NCBI RefSeq assembly: GCF_900099655.1
Contig: NZ_FNDC01000004.1
Location: forward strand, 1-64,000
From: Planococcus glaciei
GTDB taxonomy: Bacteria; Bacillota; Bacilli; Bacillales_A; Planococcaceae
Direction: 5' to 3'
Length of the DNA stretch: 64,000 bases
In this document: positions 42,177 through 50,849 of the stretch, one piece after another
How the letters are laid out: every line of letters starts with the position of its first letter
Numbering within the stretch: the first letter of the stretch is position 1
Made by a program: the position numbers and the translations under genes
The notes under the pieces: generated by a model
The model's database searches: none
What the model saw: the letters and a program-made list of their open reading frames with translations, nothing else
What the model was told of the DNA's origin: nothing

Positions 42177-42271
42177 TTTTTAGTGATTAGAATAGAAAAA
42201 TTAACTAGTGTATACTTCTTTTAAGCCATACTGAATTTTATAATTAGCTTTCTATATAAAGGAGGGCACTC

Positions 42272-43051
42272 ATGAACATCGGAATCATTGGGACAGGCAA
42301 TATTGCATCGTATTTACTGGAACAGATTAACCACAAGCAACTGGCGAGCGGAAGAGTCACGGCCATTTTCGGGCGCAACCAGGAAGTGGGGCAGCGTCTG
42401 AGCGAAGATTTTGAAGCTGATTTTTATACCGATTTGAAAAGCTTTTTGAACTTGCCGCTCGATATTGTAGTGGAAGCGGCGACGGTGGAAGCGGCCGGGA
42501 TCTATGTAAAAGATGTAGTCGCAAGCAAGAAAGACCTCGTTGTCAGCAGCATCGGCGTCTTTAAAAATGTCGCTTTCCTTGAAGAACTGACAGCTTTGGC
42601 GGAATCCAAGGGGACGCAGATTTTCTTGCCATCCGGCGCGATCGGCGGTCTGGACGTTTTGCAATCAGCGAAGGCGGCCGGTGGATTGGATCGGGTTCAA
42701 ATCACCACACGGAAATCGCCCGCATCACTCGGCATCGAAGCGGACGAAGAGCGCGTAATCTTCAACGGTTCGGCGTTTGAAGCTGTCGGGAAATTCCCGA
42801 AGAACGTTAACGTCGCCCTGGTGCTCGCAATTGCTGGAATTGGCGTTGAGAAAACAAAAGTAAGAATCATTGTTGATCCAGAAATTGAACAGAATACCCA
42901 TATGATTGAAGCCGAAGGGGATTTCGGCCGGATGCAGCTGCAAGTCGAAAACAACCCGATGCCGGGCAATCCAAAGACGAGCCTGCTTGCTGCTTTGAGT
43001 ATTCTGAGCGTGCTGCAGAACAAAGATCGGGCACTGCGGATTGGCAATTGA
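42272..43051 (+). CDS. nadX: L-aspartate dehydrogenase
   Basis: A 259-residue NAD(P)-dependent enzyme that converts L-aspartate to iminoaspartate, which can feed NAD synthesis. Marks are GIIGTGNIAS at residues 4-13, VVSSIGVF, LPSGAIGGLDVL, TRKSPASLG, GKFPKNVNVA, a catalytic-region NTHMIEAEGDFG and NNPMPGNPKTSLL near the C-terminus, all in family order. No nadA or nadC is adjacent, so the gene stands outside a NAD operon here. AAGGAGGGCACTC precedes the ATG. Confidence 0.92.
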   Translation: MNIGIIGTGNIASYLLEQINHKQLASGRVTAIFGRNQEVGQRLSEDFEADFYTDLKSFLNLPLDIVVEAATVEAAGIYVKDVVASKKDLVVSSIGVFKNVAFLEELTALAESKGTQIFLPSGAIGGLDVLQSAKAAGGLDRVQITTRKSPASLGIEADEERVIFNGSAFEAVGKFPKNVNVALVLAIAGIGVEKTKVRIIVDPEIEQNTHMIEAEGDFGRMQLQVENNPMPGNPKTSLLAALSILSVLQNKDRALRIGN

Positions 43052-43110
43052 ATTTTGTTTTAGAAAAGAACTCTATACTTAATGGATTTATCTGGATCTA
43101 CCCGGAAAAC

Positions 43111-43144
43111 AAAAGGCCGGCTTTCTTTGGAAAGCCGGCCTTTT
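43111..43144 (+). terminator. Terminator after nadX
   Basis: AAAAGGCCGGCTTT (43111-43124) pairs with AAAGCCGGCCTTTT (43131-43144). Confidence 0.9.
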
Positions 43145-43326
43145 AGTGGCTGAAAATACTTAGTAGGCCGAAGTAAATAGGCAGCCCTGTATCTTTTGAT
43201 GCAGAATTTTTAAACCTTTATATACTACAACATTACTTATGAACTGAATATTCTAAATATATTTACTATTATTTCTTTTATTGCTAAGCTAATTTTGGTA
43301 AAACTATTTAAACTGATGGGGAGTGG

Positions 43327-44529
43327 ATGTTTTTGAAGAGAAGATGGGCGAGTACGGTAGGAGTTTTGAGTTTGTGTACAGCATTAGCGATGCCGGTTTA
43401 TGCGGCTGAACCAGTCACCAAAACAACTGAGCATCACCATGACAACAGCATTTCCGGATTTATCGATTATCAGGAACTGCAAAAAAGCTTGAAGCAAATC
43501 GCGGCCTCCAGTAAAGGCGTCGTCCAATTGGATGTAGCCGGGCAATCCCATGAAGGGCGGGATATTTATACTGCGCGGGTAGGTACTGGAGACAAGGTTC
43601 TTCTTGTTCAAAGTGAAATTCACGGAAACGAGAAAACGGGCACGGTAGCGATTCTTAACCTCTTGAAAACCTTATCGAATAACTCAAAACAATCCCAGCA
43701 AATCCGCGAAGAAGTGACGGTCGTTTTCATGCCGATGATGAATCCGGATGCTTCGGAAGCGGATAAGCGCCGAAATAGCCTGACATGGAGCGAAGTTGTG
43801 GAAAGCTATCCGCAATTGGCAGACGCCAAGCCTTCTTGGAACTACCTGGACCGCGGCATTAGCCAAAGCTACGATTACGGGGCAAATCCTGGATTTGACG
43901 TAAACCGTGACTTCAATCCGGATCTGGATTATGTGCCGGAAGCGCAAGACTTCCCGGGTGCTTCAAACCAGCCAGGCTGGTTCATCACGCCGGAATCGCA
44001 AACTTCACGTGACGTCTATAAATCCCTGCAGGACGAATTTGGCAACGTGGACGTCTTTGTCGACTTGCATCACCAGGGCCTTTACTACGTAGACGGCACG
44101 GCGGATCCTGTCACGCTTTCCTTGTCGGCTCAATTTGTGCCGGACCCATCCTCTCCTGAGGGAGCGAAATACGCAGAGTTTGCAGACGGCTACAACTATG
44201 ATTTCTCGCGCCAACTGAACTTGCTGGCGTATAACGAACTGCAGTCCTACGGCAACTCGAAATTCACCAATATCTCGCTTTACGAACAAGGGCTCGACCT
44301 TCCGGGAACGGCGCTTGGCACATATGCCTTGAACGGCAGCGGCACGGTTCTCTTTGAAGTTAGAGGACAGACGCAGAGCCTGGGGCAAAAAGAAAAAGGG
44401 CAGTTGGTCAAATCAGTTGAACGCGGCCTTTCGGGAATCATCGAAGGCGTCGCTGACGGTTCGGTCGAACAACTGGATCCGGAAGCATACGAAGACATTC
44501 CGCTTACAGCTTACCGTCCGGCATTTTGA
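43327..44529 (+). CDS. Secreted M14-family zinc carboxypeptidase
   Basis: A 400-residue secreted metallopeptidase. Residues 1-27 are a signal peptide (KRRW, hydrophobic core, ending VYAAE). Zinc ligands are H99 and E102 in SEIHGNEKTG and H248 (or H249) in VDLHHQG; the catalytic Glu is E344 in LFEVRG; a substrate-binding NRDFNPD is also present. M14 enzymes remove C-terminal amino acids from peptides or cut cell-wall peptides; here export suggests nutrient peptide digestion. The ATG at 43327 follows a short GGGGAG; a TTG two codons later is an alternative. Confidence 0.92.
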   Translation: MFLKRRWASTVGVLSLCTALAMPVYAAEPVTKTTEHHHDNSISGFIDYQELQKSLKQIAASSKGVVQLDVAGQSHEGRDIYTARVGTGDKVLLVQSEIHGNEKTGTVAILNLLKTLSNNSKQSQQIREEVTVVFMPMMNPDASEADKRRNSLTWSEVVESYPQLADAKPSWNYLDRGISQSYDYGANPGFDVNRDFNPDLDYVPEAQDFPGASNQPGWFITPESQTSRDVYKSLQDEFGNVDVFVDLHHQGLYYVDGTADPVTLSLSAQFVPDPSSPEGAKYAEFADGYNYDFSRQLNLLAYNELQSYGNSKFTNISLYEQGLDLPGTALGTYALNGSGTVLFEVRGQTQSLGQKEKGQLVKSVERGLSGIIEGVADGSVEQLDPEAYEDIPLTAYRPAF

Positions 44530-44572
44530 GGCTTGTTGAAGTAAGCTTTAAAATTACTGAATAGCGACACAG

Positions 44573-44612
44573 AACACCTGCAAATTCTTAGTCAGAATTG
44601 CAGGTGTTTTTC
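44573..44612 (+). terminator. Terminator after the carboxypeptidase gene
   Basis: AACACCTGCAA...TTCT pairs with AGAATTGCAGGTGTT and is followed by TTTC. Confidence 0.88.
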
Positions 44613-44675
44613 GGTTTGTAAAAGAGCAGACCTTAGACAGTAGTTAAAAAATGAGCTATGCTTAGCGCAGTTTAG

Positions 44676-44695
44676 CTCTCCATTTCAATGGAGAG
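44676..44695 (+). promoter_or_regulatory. Perfect 5'-UTR inverted repeat ahead of a small stress-like gene
   Basis: CTCTCCATT (44676-44684) and AATGGAGAG (44687-44695) are perfectly complementary and end 21 bases before the ATG, close to the ribosome binding site. A possible promoter (TTAGAC and TATGCT, 18 apart) lies upstream. It could be an mRNA-stabilising hairpin or a protein operator. Confidence 0.4.
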
Positions 44696-44716
44696 TAGAA
44701 CGGGAGGATGGTTCAT

Positions 44717-44890
44717 ATGGCATTTCTGGAAAAACTGAACGCATTGAAAGACAAGACCGTTGAAAAAGGCAAGATTCATTGGGAAGAAAACAAAGACGAC
44801 TACAAAGAAAAAGCGGCAACTTACAAAGACAAAGCCATGGTATTGAAAGACGATGTCGCGAATAAGATTAAAGAGAAAACGCAGAAATAA
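44717..44890 (+). CDS. Small charged helical protein, 57 aa
   Basis: ATG at 44717 at good distance from CGGGAGGATGG. The protein is almost entirely helix-forming and charged (about 20 lysines and glutamates), with an 11-residue-like periodicity of YKDKA/YKEKA segments (DYKEKAATYKDKAMVLKDD), similar to CsbD, YtxH and LEA-like stress proteins, but it matches none exactly. Likely cytoplasmic. Monocistronic, with a hairpin before it and a terminator after it. Confidence 0.8.
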   Translation: MAFLEKLNALKDKTVEKGKIHWEENKDDYKEKAATYKDKAMVLKDDVANKIKEKTQK

Positions 44891-44916
44891 AAGCTGCGCT
44901 TAGCTGAATGTATACA

Positions 44917-44967
44917 AAACCTTGAATGTCAGGCACTTGTAAAGTGGCCAGACTTTGAGGTTTTTTT
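44917..44967 (+). terminator. Nested hairpin terminator
   Basis: Outer AAACCT/AGGTTT arms enclose an inner GGCACTT/AAGTGGCC stem. T-run TTTTTTT at the end. Confidence 0.72.
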
Positions 44968-45236
44968 CTATGTAGAGGGCCTATTCAAAAGCTTTTTTAA
45001 GTGGAGAAGCGGCAGGTATAAAAGTTATACAAAGATTATACACTAAATGTTTCATAATTTTTATTGGAGGGAATAAAGGGTAATATTACGATGAGTCTCA
45101 TGCATTGCTACTTCTTCAGAAACGCCTTCAAAATTATACATACCTCTAAAGCCAAGGAGCGTTCATTCCATTTCCCATACGAATTGCCTGATTTCAGAGA
45201 ATCCGAATCCACACCCGTTGAAAGGGGGAGCTTTCC
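44968..45236. other. Upstream region of the carotenoid genes
   Basis: Holds a SigB-like promoter (45049-45075) and a 49-codon open frame (45091-45240) whose stop overlaps the crtM start. Nothing else supported. Confidence 0.5.
45049..45075 (+). promoter_or_regulatory. SigB-like promoter for crtM-crtP
   Basis: GTTTCA (45049-45054), 14 bases, then GGGAATA (45069-45075), close to GTTTAA-N12-15-GGGTAT. In Staphylococcus aureus the carotenoid operon is SigB dependent, which supports the reading. The GGAGGGAAT could also just be ribosome-binding-like sequence. Confidence 0.45.
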
Positions 45237-45240
45237 ATGA
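45091..45240 (+). CDS. Possible leader peptide overlapping crtM, 49 aa
   Basis: An open frame (MSLMHCYFFRNAFK...) ends with a TGA that overlaps the crtM ATG (ATGA), the arrangement seen in translational coupling. Its own ribosome binding site is poor (AAAGGG 11 bases away). It may be coincidence; no homology is recognised. Confidence 0.22.
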   Translation: MSLMHCYFFRNAFKIIHTSKAKERSFHFPYELPDFRESESTPVERGSFP

Positions 45241-46094
45241 CTGCTCAAATGCAAGTCCAAGACGACTTTGATTACTGCGAAAGTGTTATTAGACGCCATT
45301 CGAAAAGTTTTTATTATGCTTTTTCAAAACTTCCTGAGGAAAAAGCCCAGGCGGTTTACGCCATTTACGCCTTTTGCCGGACAGCGGACGATAGTGTGGA
45401 TGAAACATCTGGGAACGCAGCGCAATTGCGTGAATTGGAGCGGTTAAACGCAGAACTCGACCGTTTTGCGCGAGGTGAGTATATTGACCATCCGCTATGG
45501 CGGGCGCTGCGTGTGGTTTTCAATACGTATGACATGGATTTGGAGCCATTTTATGACCAGATCAAAGGCCAGCGGATGGATCTTTCGTTTGAAGCGCCAC
45601 AGACATTGGAGGACGTCGAGACCTACAGTTATTACGTGGCAGGTTCGGTCGGCCGGATGCTGCTGCCGATTATTGCGTCCCGATCGAAAGTGGATTGCAC
45701 CGATGCAGCAGTCAACTTGGGTGTTGCGATGCAAGTGACAAATATATTGAGGGATGTGGGGGAGGATTTCCGCGAAAAAGGGCGAATCTATCTTCCAACA
45801 GAAGAACTTGAACGGGTGGGCTACCGCAAGGACCAACTGGCCCATTCGGAAATCAACGATGGCTTTATCCAAGTTTGGGAACTGATGGCCAAGCGGGCAG
45901 AAGCCTTATACGATGAATTCATCGAATGCATTTCAAATTTTGATGCAGATAGCCAAATCCCCATTGTGGTGTCGGCGCAAGTGTATCGGGAAATTTTAAC
46001 AAGCGTCCGCCAAAACAATTACGATTGCTTTAAACAGCGTAATTTTGTAACCAAACAGGAAATGATCCGGATTTTGACGGATTCAGTAAAGTGA
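45237..46094 (+). CDS. crtM: 4,4'-diapophytoene (dehydrosqualene) synthase
   Basis: A 285-residue head-to-head prenyl synthase that condenses two farnesyl diphosphates into the C30 backbone of staphyloxanthin-type carotenoids. The two magnesium-binding motifs are intact: DDSVD at residues 51-55 and DVGED at 173-177 (NILRDVGEDFREKGRIYLP). The length and the CRTADDSVDE context match the CrtM/squalene-phytoene synthase family; pairing with a CrtP homologue, not a C40 set, points to C30. GTTGAAAGGGGGAGCTTTCC precedes the ATG. First gene of an operon with crtP, 31 bases apart. Confidence 0.92.
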   Translation: MTAQMQVQDDFDYCESVIRRHSKSFYYAFSKLPEEKAQAVYAIYAFCRTADDSVDETSGNAAQLRELERLNAELDRFARGEYIDHPLWRALRVVFNTYDMDLEPFYDQIKGQRMDLSFEAPQTLEDVETYSYYVAGSVGRMLLPIIASRSKVDCTDAAVNLGVAMQVTNILRDVGEDFREKGRIYLPTEELERVGYRKDQLAHSEINDGFIQVWELMAKRAEALYDEFIECISNFDADSQIPIVVSAQVYREILTSVRQNNYDCFKQRNFVTKQEMIRILTDSVK

Positions 46095-46125
46095 AAATTA
46101 TTGGGGGAAGAAGGTCGGTAGAAGT

Positions 46126-47631
46126 ATGGCAAATGTGAAAAAATCCGTAATCGTAATTGGAGGAGGACTTGGCGGCTTATCGGCTGCTATTTCTCTTGCA
46201 CAAAACGGTTACAGCGTCTCTTTATATGAAAAGAACGACCATATCGGCGGAAAATTGAACCGCCTGGAACAGGACGGTTTCGGCTTTGACCTCGGCCCGT
46301 CCATTTTGACGATGCCGCATATTTTCGATAAATTGTTCCGCGGCAGTGGCAAGCGCATGGAAGACTATGTGCCGATCAAACGGCTCAACCGCGAATGGCG
46401 TTCGTTCTTTCCAGACGGCACCGTGCTGGATTTGTTCCACGACCTCCGCTTGATGGAGCGCGCGAATCCATCGCTTAGCCGCAAAGACATGAAGGAGTAT
46501 TACGCTTTCTTAAAATACGCCAAGAAAATATACGAGACGACGGAAGACAGCTATCTCGGTGAAGGCTTCGATACTGCACAGGAAGCTGTGGCACAGAACG
46601 GCATCATTGCCACTTTGACCGGCTTTGATTTGACTTCAACGGTGTATGAGGCAGTGTCCAAACGGATCTCCAATCCGCATCTGCGCGACATGCTTTCATA
46701 TTTCGTCAAATACGTCGGTTCATCTCCTTACCAGGCGCCGGCCGTTCTTAATATGATGATTTACATGCAGCATGCACAGGGCTGCTGGTACGTGCCGGGC
46801 GGCATGCACAAATTGGGTGAAGGCCTGACGCGATTGGCTAAAGAAGAAGGCGTCCGGATCCATACCGGCCAAGCGGTGGTGCGTGCGCATACGGACAACA
46901 AGCGGCAGATTACGGCGATTGAACTGGAAGACGGTTCGATCAAAAAGGCGGATTATTTCGTTTCCAATATGGAAGTGATTCCGTTCTATAAAAAAATGGT
47001 CGATGCGAAACCGAAGTACGTGGAGAACCTCGAGAAGAAATTTGAACCGGCGAGCTCCGGCTTGGTGCTGCACCTGGGCGTGAACAAAACCTATCCGTTC
47101 TTGAACCACCACAACTTCTTCTTCCCGGAAAACCTGGAGGACCAGATGGAAAAAGTGTTCGTAAAGCATGAACTGCCGGACGACCCGACGATTTACCTCG
47201 TCAATACGAATAAAACCGATCCGACCCAGGCGCCGCCAGGGCATGAGAATTTGAAAATCCTGCCGCATATCCCGTACATCCAGGACAATCCGTTCACCCC
47301 GGACGATTACTTGAAGTTTGAAGCACGCGTATACGAAAAGCTGGAACGCATGGGCTTGCATGGCCTTCGGGACCATATCGTCACGCGCGACGTTTGGACG
47401 CCGCATGACATTGAACGGACCTACGGATCCGACCGCGGCGCCATTTACGGCACCGTATCCGATAAAAAAGGCAACGGTGGATTCAAAAACAAGAAAGAAA
47501 GCGAACTGTACGACAATCTGTATTTTGTCGGCGGCACGGTGAACCCGGGCGGCGGCATGCCGATGGTAACGCTGAGCGGCCAGCAAGTGAGCCAAAAGAT
47601 TGTGAAGCGGGATTCACTGGTGAAGCAGTAA
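46126..47631 (+). CDS. crtP: 4,4'-diaponeurosporene oxygenase (CrtP/CrtNb)
   Basis: A 501-residue FAD enzyme of the carotenoid desaturase/oxygenase family. The FAD motif is VIGGGLGGLSAAI at residues 10-22, GFGFDLGPSIL follows, and the C-terminal GGTVNPGGGMPMVTLSGQQV closes the site. It follows the S. aureus CrtP pattern (RISNPHLRDMLSYFVKYVGSSPY, HNFFFPEN, DDPTIYLVNTNKTDPTQAP, DVWTPHDIE, RGAIYG) far better than CrtN, so it should oxidise the terminal methyl of the C30 carotenoid rather than desaturate phytoene. The desaturase crtN is not in this window. GGGGGAAGAAGGTCGGTAGAAGT precedes the ATG. Confidence 0.9.
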   Translation: MANVKKSVIVIGGGLGGLSAAISLAQNGYSVSLYEKNDHIGGKLNRLEQDGFGFDLGPSILTMPHIFDKLFRGSGKRMEDYVPIKRLNREWRSFFPDGTVLDLFHDLRLMERANPSLSRKDMKEYYAFLKYAKKIYETTEDSYLGEGFDTAQEAVAQNGIIATLTGFDLTSTVYEAVSKRISNPHLRDMLSYFVKYVGSSPYQAPAVLNMMIYMQHAQGCWYVPGGMHKLGEGLTRLAKEEGVRIHTGQAVVRAHTDNKRQITAIELEDGSIKKADYFVSNMEVIPFYKKMVDAKPKYVENLEKKFEPASSGLVLHLGVNKTYPFLNHHNFFFPENLEDQMEKVFVKHELPDDPTIYLVNTNKTDPTQAPPGHENLKILPHIPYIQDNPFTPDDYLKFEARVYEKLERMGLHGLRDHIVTRDVWTPHDIERTYGSDRGAIYGTVSDKKGNGGFKNKKESELYDNLYFVGGTVNPGGGMPMVTLSGQQVSQKIVKRDSLVKQ

Positions 47632-47672
47632 ACGCCACAGGACAGCCTGCAACGATGGGGAGGGTGTTTCGT

Positions 47673-48128
47673 TTGAATGCATCTACTCGGGAAGATATGC
47701 TGAAGCGATTGGATTTTTTCATCGGCCATTGGAACATGGAAGTGATTCATCCGCATCTTGAACCGAATCCGATAACGGGCCATACCAGCTTTGATTGGCT
47801 AAACGAAAAGTATGTTATCCAGCGCACGCATATCGACAAAGCGGAGTTTCCGGACAACACGGTTGTTTACGACTGCAATCCGGAAACGGGACAGTATTTG
47901 CTGCATTATTTTGATACGCGCGGAGTGACGCGGTTGTATCAAATGAGCCTGGAGAACCGGCTATGGAAATTGTGGCGGGATAAAGCTGATTTTTCGCCAT
48001 TGGACTTTTTTCAGCGTTTTACTGGAAACGTAGATGAAACGGGAAACGTCATTGACAGCAAATGGGAACAATCAGAAGACGGTATGGACTGGAAGCACGA
48101 CTTTCAAATCGTCTATCGAAGAGCATGA
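47673..48128 (+). CDS. DUF1579-like small protein, 151 aa
   Basis: A beta-rich soluble protein. LKRLDFFIGHWNMEVIHPHLEPNPITGHTSFDWLNEKYVIQRT at the N-terminus resembles DUF1579 and lipocalin-like 'heme-binding barrel' proteins, followed by YDCNPETGQYLLHYFDTRG and a C-terminal WEQSEDGMDWKHDF. TTG at 47673 is chosen as start, 8 bases behind GGGGAGGG; ATG at 47655 overlaps that signal. It begins 41 bases after crtP, so it may belong to the carotenoid operon. Confidence 0.72.
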   Translation: MNASTREDMLKRLDFFIGHWNMEVIHPHLEPNPITGHTSFDWLNEKYVIQRTHIDKAEFPDNTVVYDCNPETGQYLLHYFDTRGVTRLYQMSLENRLWKLWRDKADFSPLDFFQRFTGNVDETGNVIDSKWEQSEDGMDWKHDFQIVYRRA

Positions 48129-48161
48129 AAAAGGCGCACTCTGCTAAAAGAGTGCGCTTTT
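48125..48161. terminator. Bidirectional terminator
   Basis: AAAAGGCGCACTCT pairs with AGAGTGCGCTTTT, between convergent genes. Confidence 0.87.
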
Positions 48162-48168
48162 CGTATGC

Positions 48169-49041
48169 CTATTTTTCGCTTTTCACCAGCGGGCAAGCGG
48201 GATCGCTCGTCCATTCGTTCATTGAGCCGTCGTAGACCGCGACGTTGTGCTGCCCGAGTTTATTCAAAATCAATGCATTCCATGTAGCGGCGATGCCGCC
48301 TCCGCAATACGTGATGACTTTCTTATTCGGGTCGAGTGCGCCGGTTTCTTCGAATAATGCGCGCAGCTGTTCGTCGTCGTGCAGCGCTTTCGACTCTTCA
48401 TCGGCATGCAGGCCGAAAAAGATGTTTTGGCTGTTCGGAATATGGCCGCTATGGAATTCTTCCGGCGCTAAGCTATTAATGAGAATGATTTGTTCATCAT
48501 CGATCGCTTTTTGGACATCTTCTTTCGATGCCAGCATGTCCGTGTGGCGTTTTCCAGTGTAGTTGGCGTGCGGATAAGCCGCTTCTTCGGTCGACAATTC
48601 CCGGTTTTCCGCCTGCCATTTTTGCAAGCCGCCTTCAAGAATGGCCACTTGTTCGAATCCTTCGTAGCGCATCTGCCAGGCAAGGCGCGATGCCCAGTAC
48701 GAAGCGGCGATCGGTTCACCCACAAGTGCGTTCTGGTCATAGATGACCGTGTATGTATCGTCGCCGACTCCAAGCGCCGTCAGTTTTGCTACAAACTCTT
48801 TGCGGGATGGCACCATAAAAGGCAGGTCAGAGTCTGCGTCTGATAACTCTCCCACCAGGTCGGCGTAGACCGCTCCAGGGATATGCCCTTCTTCATATGA
48901 CGTCCGGCCCGACTCGACATTGGGCGGTCCGCCGCCTTCCGGAAATTTCATGAAAACGGTTGCATCGACAATGCGCAGTTTCGGATCGTCCAGTCGTTCA
49001 GCGAGCCACTCGGTTGTTACGATTAACGGGATGTCGTTCAT
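48169..49041 (-). CDS. Sulfurtransferase with two rhodanese domains
   Basis: A 290-residue thiosulfate or 3-mercaptopyruvate sulfurtransferase-like enzyme. The N-terminal rhodanese domain (residues about 8-130) is inactive; the C-terminal one (about 165-285) carries the active C246 in VITYCGGGIAATWNAL. The CGGGIAA loop fits the thiosulfate/TSTD type. Both HIPGAVYADL and HIPNSQNIFF landmarks are present. It handles persulfide sulfur in the cytoplasm. TTAGGAGGAATTCAA precedes the ATG. Single-gene unit. Confidence 0.93.
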   Translation of the reverse strand: MNDIPLIVTTEWLAERLDDPKLRIVDATVFMKFPEGGGPPNVESGRTSYEEGHIPGAVYADLVGELSDADSDLPFMVPSRKEFVAKLTALGVGDDTYTVIYDQNALVGEPIAASYWASRLAWQMRYEGFEQVAILEGGLQKWQAENRELSTEEAAYPHANYTGKRHTDMLASKEDVQKAIDDEQIILINSLAPEEFHSGHIPNSQNIFFGLHADEESKALHDDEQLRALFEETGALDPNKKVITYCGGGIAATWNALILNKLGQHNVAVYDGSMNEWTSDPACPLVKSEK

Positions 49042-49301
49042 TTGAATTCCTCCTAAGCCTCATTTCCTCTAACTTTACCTGTTCGGGAAGAAGAGCGTCA
49101 AAGTTTATGCACAGGAAATTACTTTAAAAGGCAAAGGAGTGCCTATGCATAAATATCAGTAAAAATAAATGAACAAATTTTCGTCATTTTAAAGCCACTC
49201 TCCCAGCATACCGGGATATTGCTATGTGATAAAAGCCACTAGATTATTTTGAATTTTGCTGTAATATGTATTAAAACTGTATAGAGTAGGGGTTATGGAG
49301 C

Positions 49302-50759
49302 ATGAAGAACAGACAAAATGAGATTGAAACACCATTTCTATTAGCCATTATTCCTTTAATCATCATGATTGCGGTTATGGCGATCACAGTTGTAGTGTTT
49401 GAAGGCAGCCCGCATGTACCGCTGGCTGTTGGGAGCATAGTTGCGGCATTTATTGCCTGGCGCCTCGGCTACAAATGGCAGGATATCGAAGAAGGGGCCT
49501 ACAAAGGCATCCGCTTGGCGCTGCCGGCCGTCTTGATCATCATTGTCGTGGGCATGATTATTGCGTCCTGGATCGGCGGAGGCATCATTGCGACAATGAT
49601 TTACTATGGCCTGCAAATCATTACTCCATCCTTATTCCTGATGACGATCTGCATCATTTGCGGCATCGTGTCGCTTGCCATCGGCAGTTCCTGGTCGACG
49701 ATGGGGACTATCGGAGTTGCAGGGATGGGAATTGGCATAAGCATGGGCATCCCGGCTGCAATGGTTGCAGGAGCAGTCATTTCCGGTTCGTATTTCGGCG
49801 ATAAGATGTCGCCGCTGTCGGACACGACAAATATGGCGGCCGGCATCACCGGAACCGATTTGTTTGACCACATTAAACATATGACGTACACAACGATTCC
49901 AGGTCTGATCCTGGCATTGATCGTCTACTTTATCCTGGGCCGCCAGTTTGGCGGAGGAGAAATCGACCAGGCGAACATCCAAAGCATCCTGGCATCGCTC
50001 AACAGCAGCTTCGTCATTTCACCTTGGCTCCTGCTTGTGCCGCTGGCGATTGTCGTTATGGTCATGATGAAAGTGCCGGCGCTCCCGGCATTGATTGCCG
50101 GCGTCTTTCTTGGGTTTATGTGCCAGATTCTGGTGCAGGGCGGAAACATCGGCGATGCGGTCAATACGCTTCACGACGGCTTTGTCATTTCTTCCGGCAA
50201 CGAAATGGTCGACAACTTGTTTAACCGCGGCGGGATTGAAGCGATGATGTTCACGGTGTCGCTGACCATTTTCGCCATGGTGTTCGGCGGGATTTTGGAA
50301 CATACCGGCATGCTGAAAGCCATTGTGACGCAAATCCTGAAAGTGGCGAAATCCGCTGGCAGCTTGATTGCCGCGACGATTCTTTCGGCATTCTTCACCA
50401 ATGCGACGGCTTCGGAACAATACATATCGATTCTTTTGCCGGGCCGGATGTATGCCAGAGCGTATCAGGACAAGGGGCTCCATTCCAAAAACTTGTCGCG
50501 TGCGCTGGAAGACGGCGGTACGTTGACGTCGCCGTTTGTTCCATGGAATACATGCGGCGTCTTTATCCTTGCAACGCTTGCAGTGCATCCGTTTGCGTAT
50601 GCACCGTATGCGGTGCTGAATTACGCCGTGCCGATCATCGGCATCATCATGGCGTTTGTCGGTTTTAAAGTTCAATTTTTGACCGAAGGCGAAATGAACG
50701 AGCTGAAAGTCAAACAAGAGCGGGTTGACCGTGAAAATGAATTGAGTGAAGGCGTGTAA
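49302..50759 (+). CDS. nhaC: Na+/H+ antiporter NhaC
   Basis: A 485-residue NhaC-family antiporter with about eleven to twelve membrane helices. Family landmarks are the GSSWSTMGTIGVAGMGIG segment near residue 129, GSYFGDKMSPLSDTTNMAAGITG near 163-185, NATASEQYISILLPGRMY near 367 and GGTLTSPFVPWNTCGVF near 405. It exchanges Na+ for H+ and helps pH and salt tolerance. A likely promoter (TTGCTG and TATAGA, 18 bases apart) precedes it. It ends in a hairpin at 50777. Confidence 0.94.
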   Translation: MKNRQNEIETPFLLAIIPLIIMIAVMAITVVVFEGSPHVPLAVGSIVAAFIAWRLGYKWQDIEEGAYKGIRLALPAVLIIIVVGMIIASWIGGGIIATMIYYGLQIITPSLFLMTICIICGIVSLAIGSSWSTMGTIGVAGMGIGISMGIPAAMVAGAVISGSYFGDKMSPLSDTTNMAAGITGTDLFDHIKHMTYTTIPGLILALIVYFILGRQFGGGEIDQANIQSILASLNSSFVISPWLLLVPLAIVVMVMMKVPALPALIAGVFLGFMCQILVQGGNIGDAVNTLHDGFVISSGNEMVDNLFNRGGIEAMMFTVSLTIFAMVFGGILEHTGMLKAIVTQILKVAKSAGSLIAATILSAFFTNATASEQYISILLPGRMYARAYQDKGLHSKNLSRALEDGGTLTSPFVPWNTCGVFILATLAVHPFAYAPYAVLNYAVPIIGIIMAFVGFKVQFLTEGEMNELKVKQERVDRENELSEGV

Positions 50760-50776
50760 AAGAAGAATCAAGATAG

Positions 50777-50814
50777 AAAAGGCCTCTTCAGCAGTTGCTG
50801 AAGGGGCTTTTTCT
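50777..50814 (+). terminator. Terminator after nhaC
   Basis: AAAGGCCTCTTCAGCA pairs with TGCTGAAGGGGCTTT and is followed by TTC. Confidence 0.85.
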
Positions 50815-50849
50815 TGTTCAGATAGTTGCGTGCTGTCGACCGATTCCAT

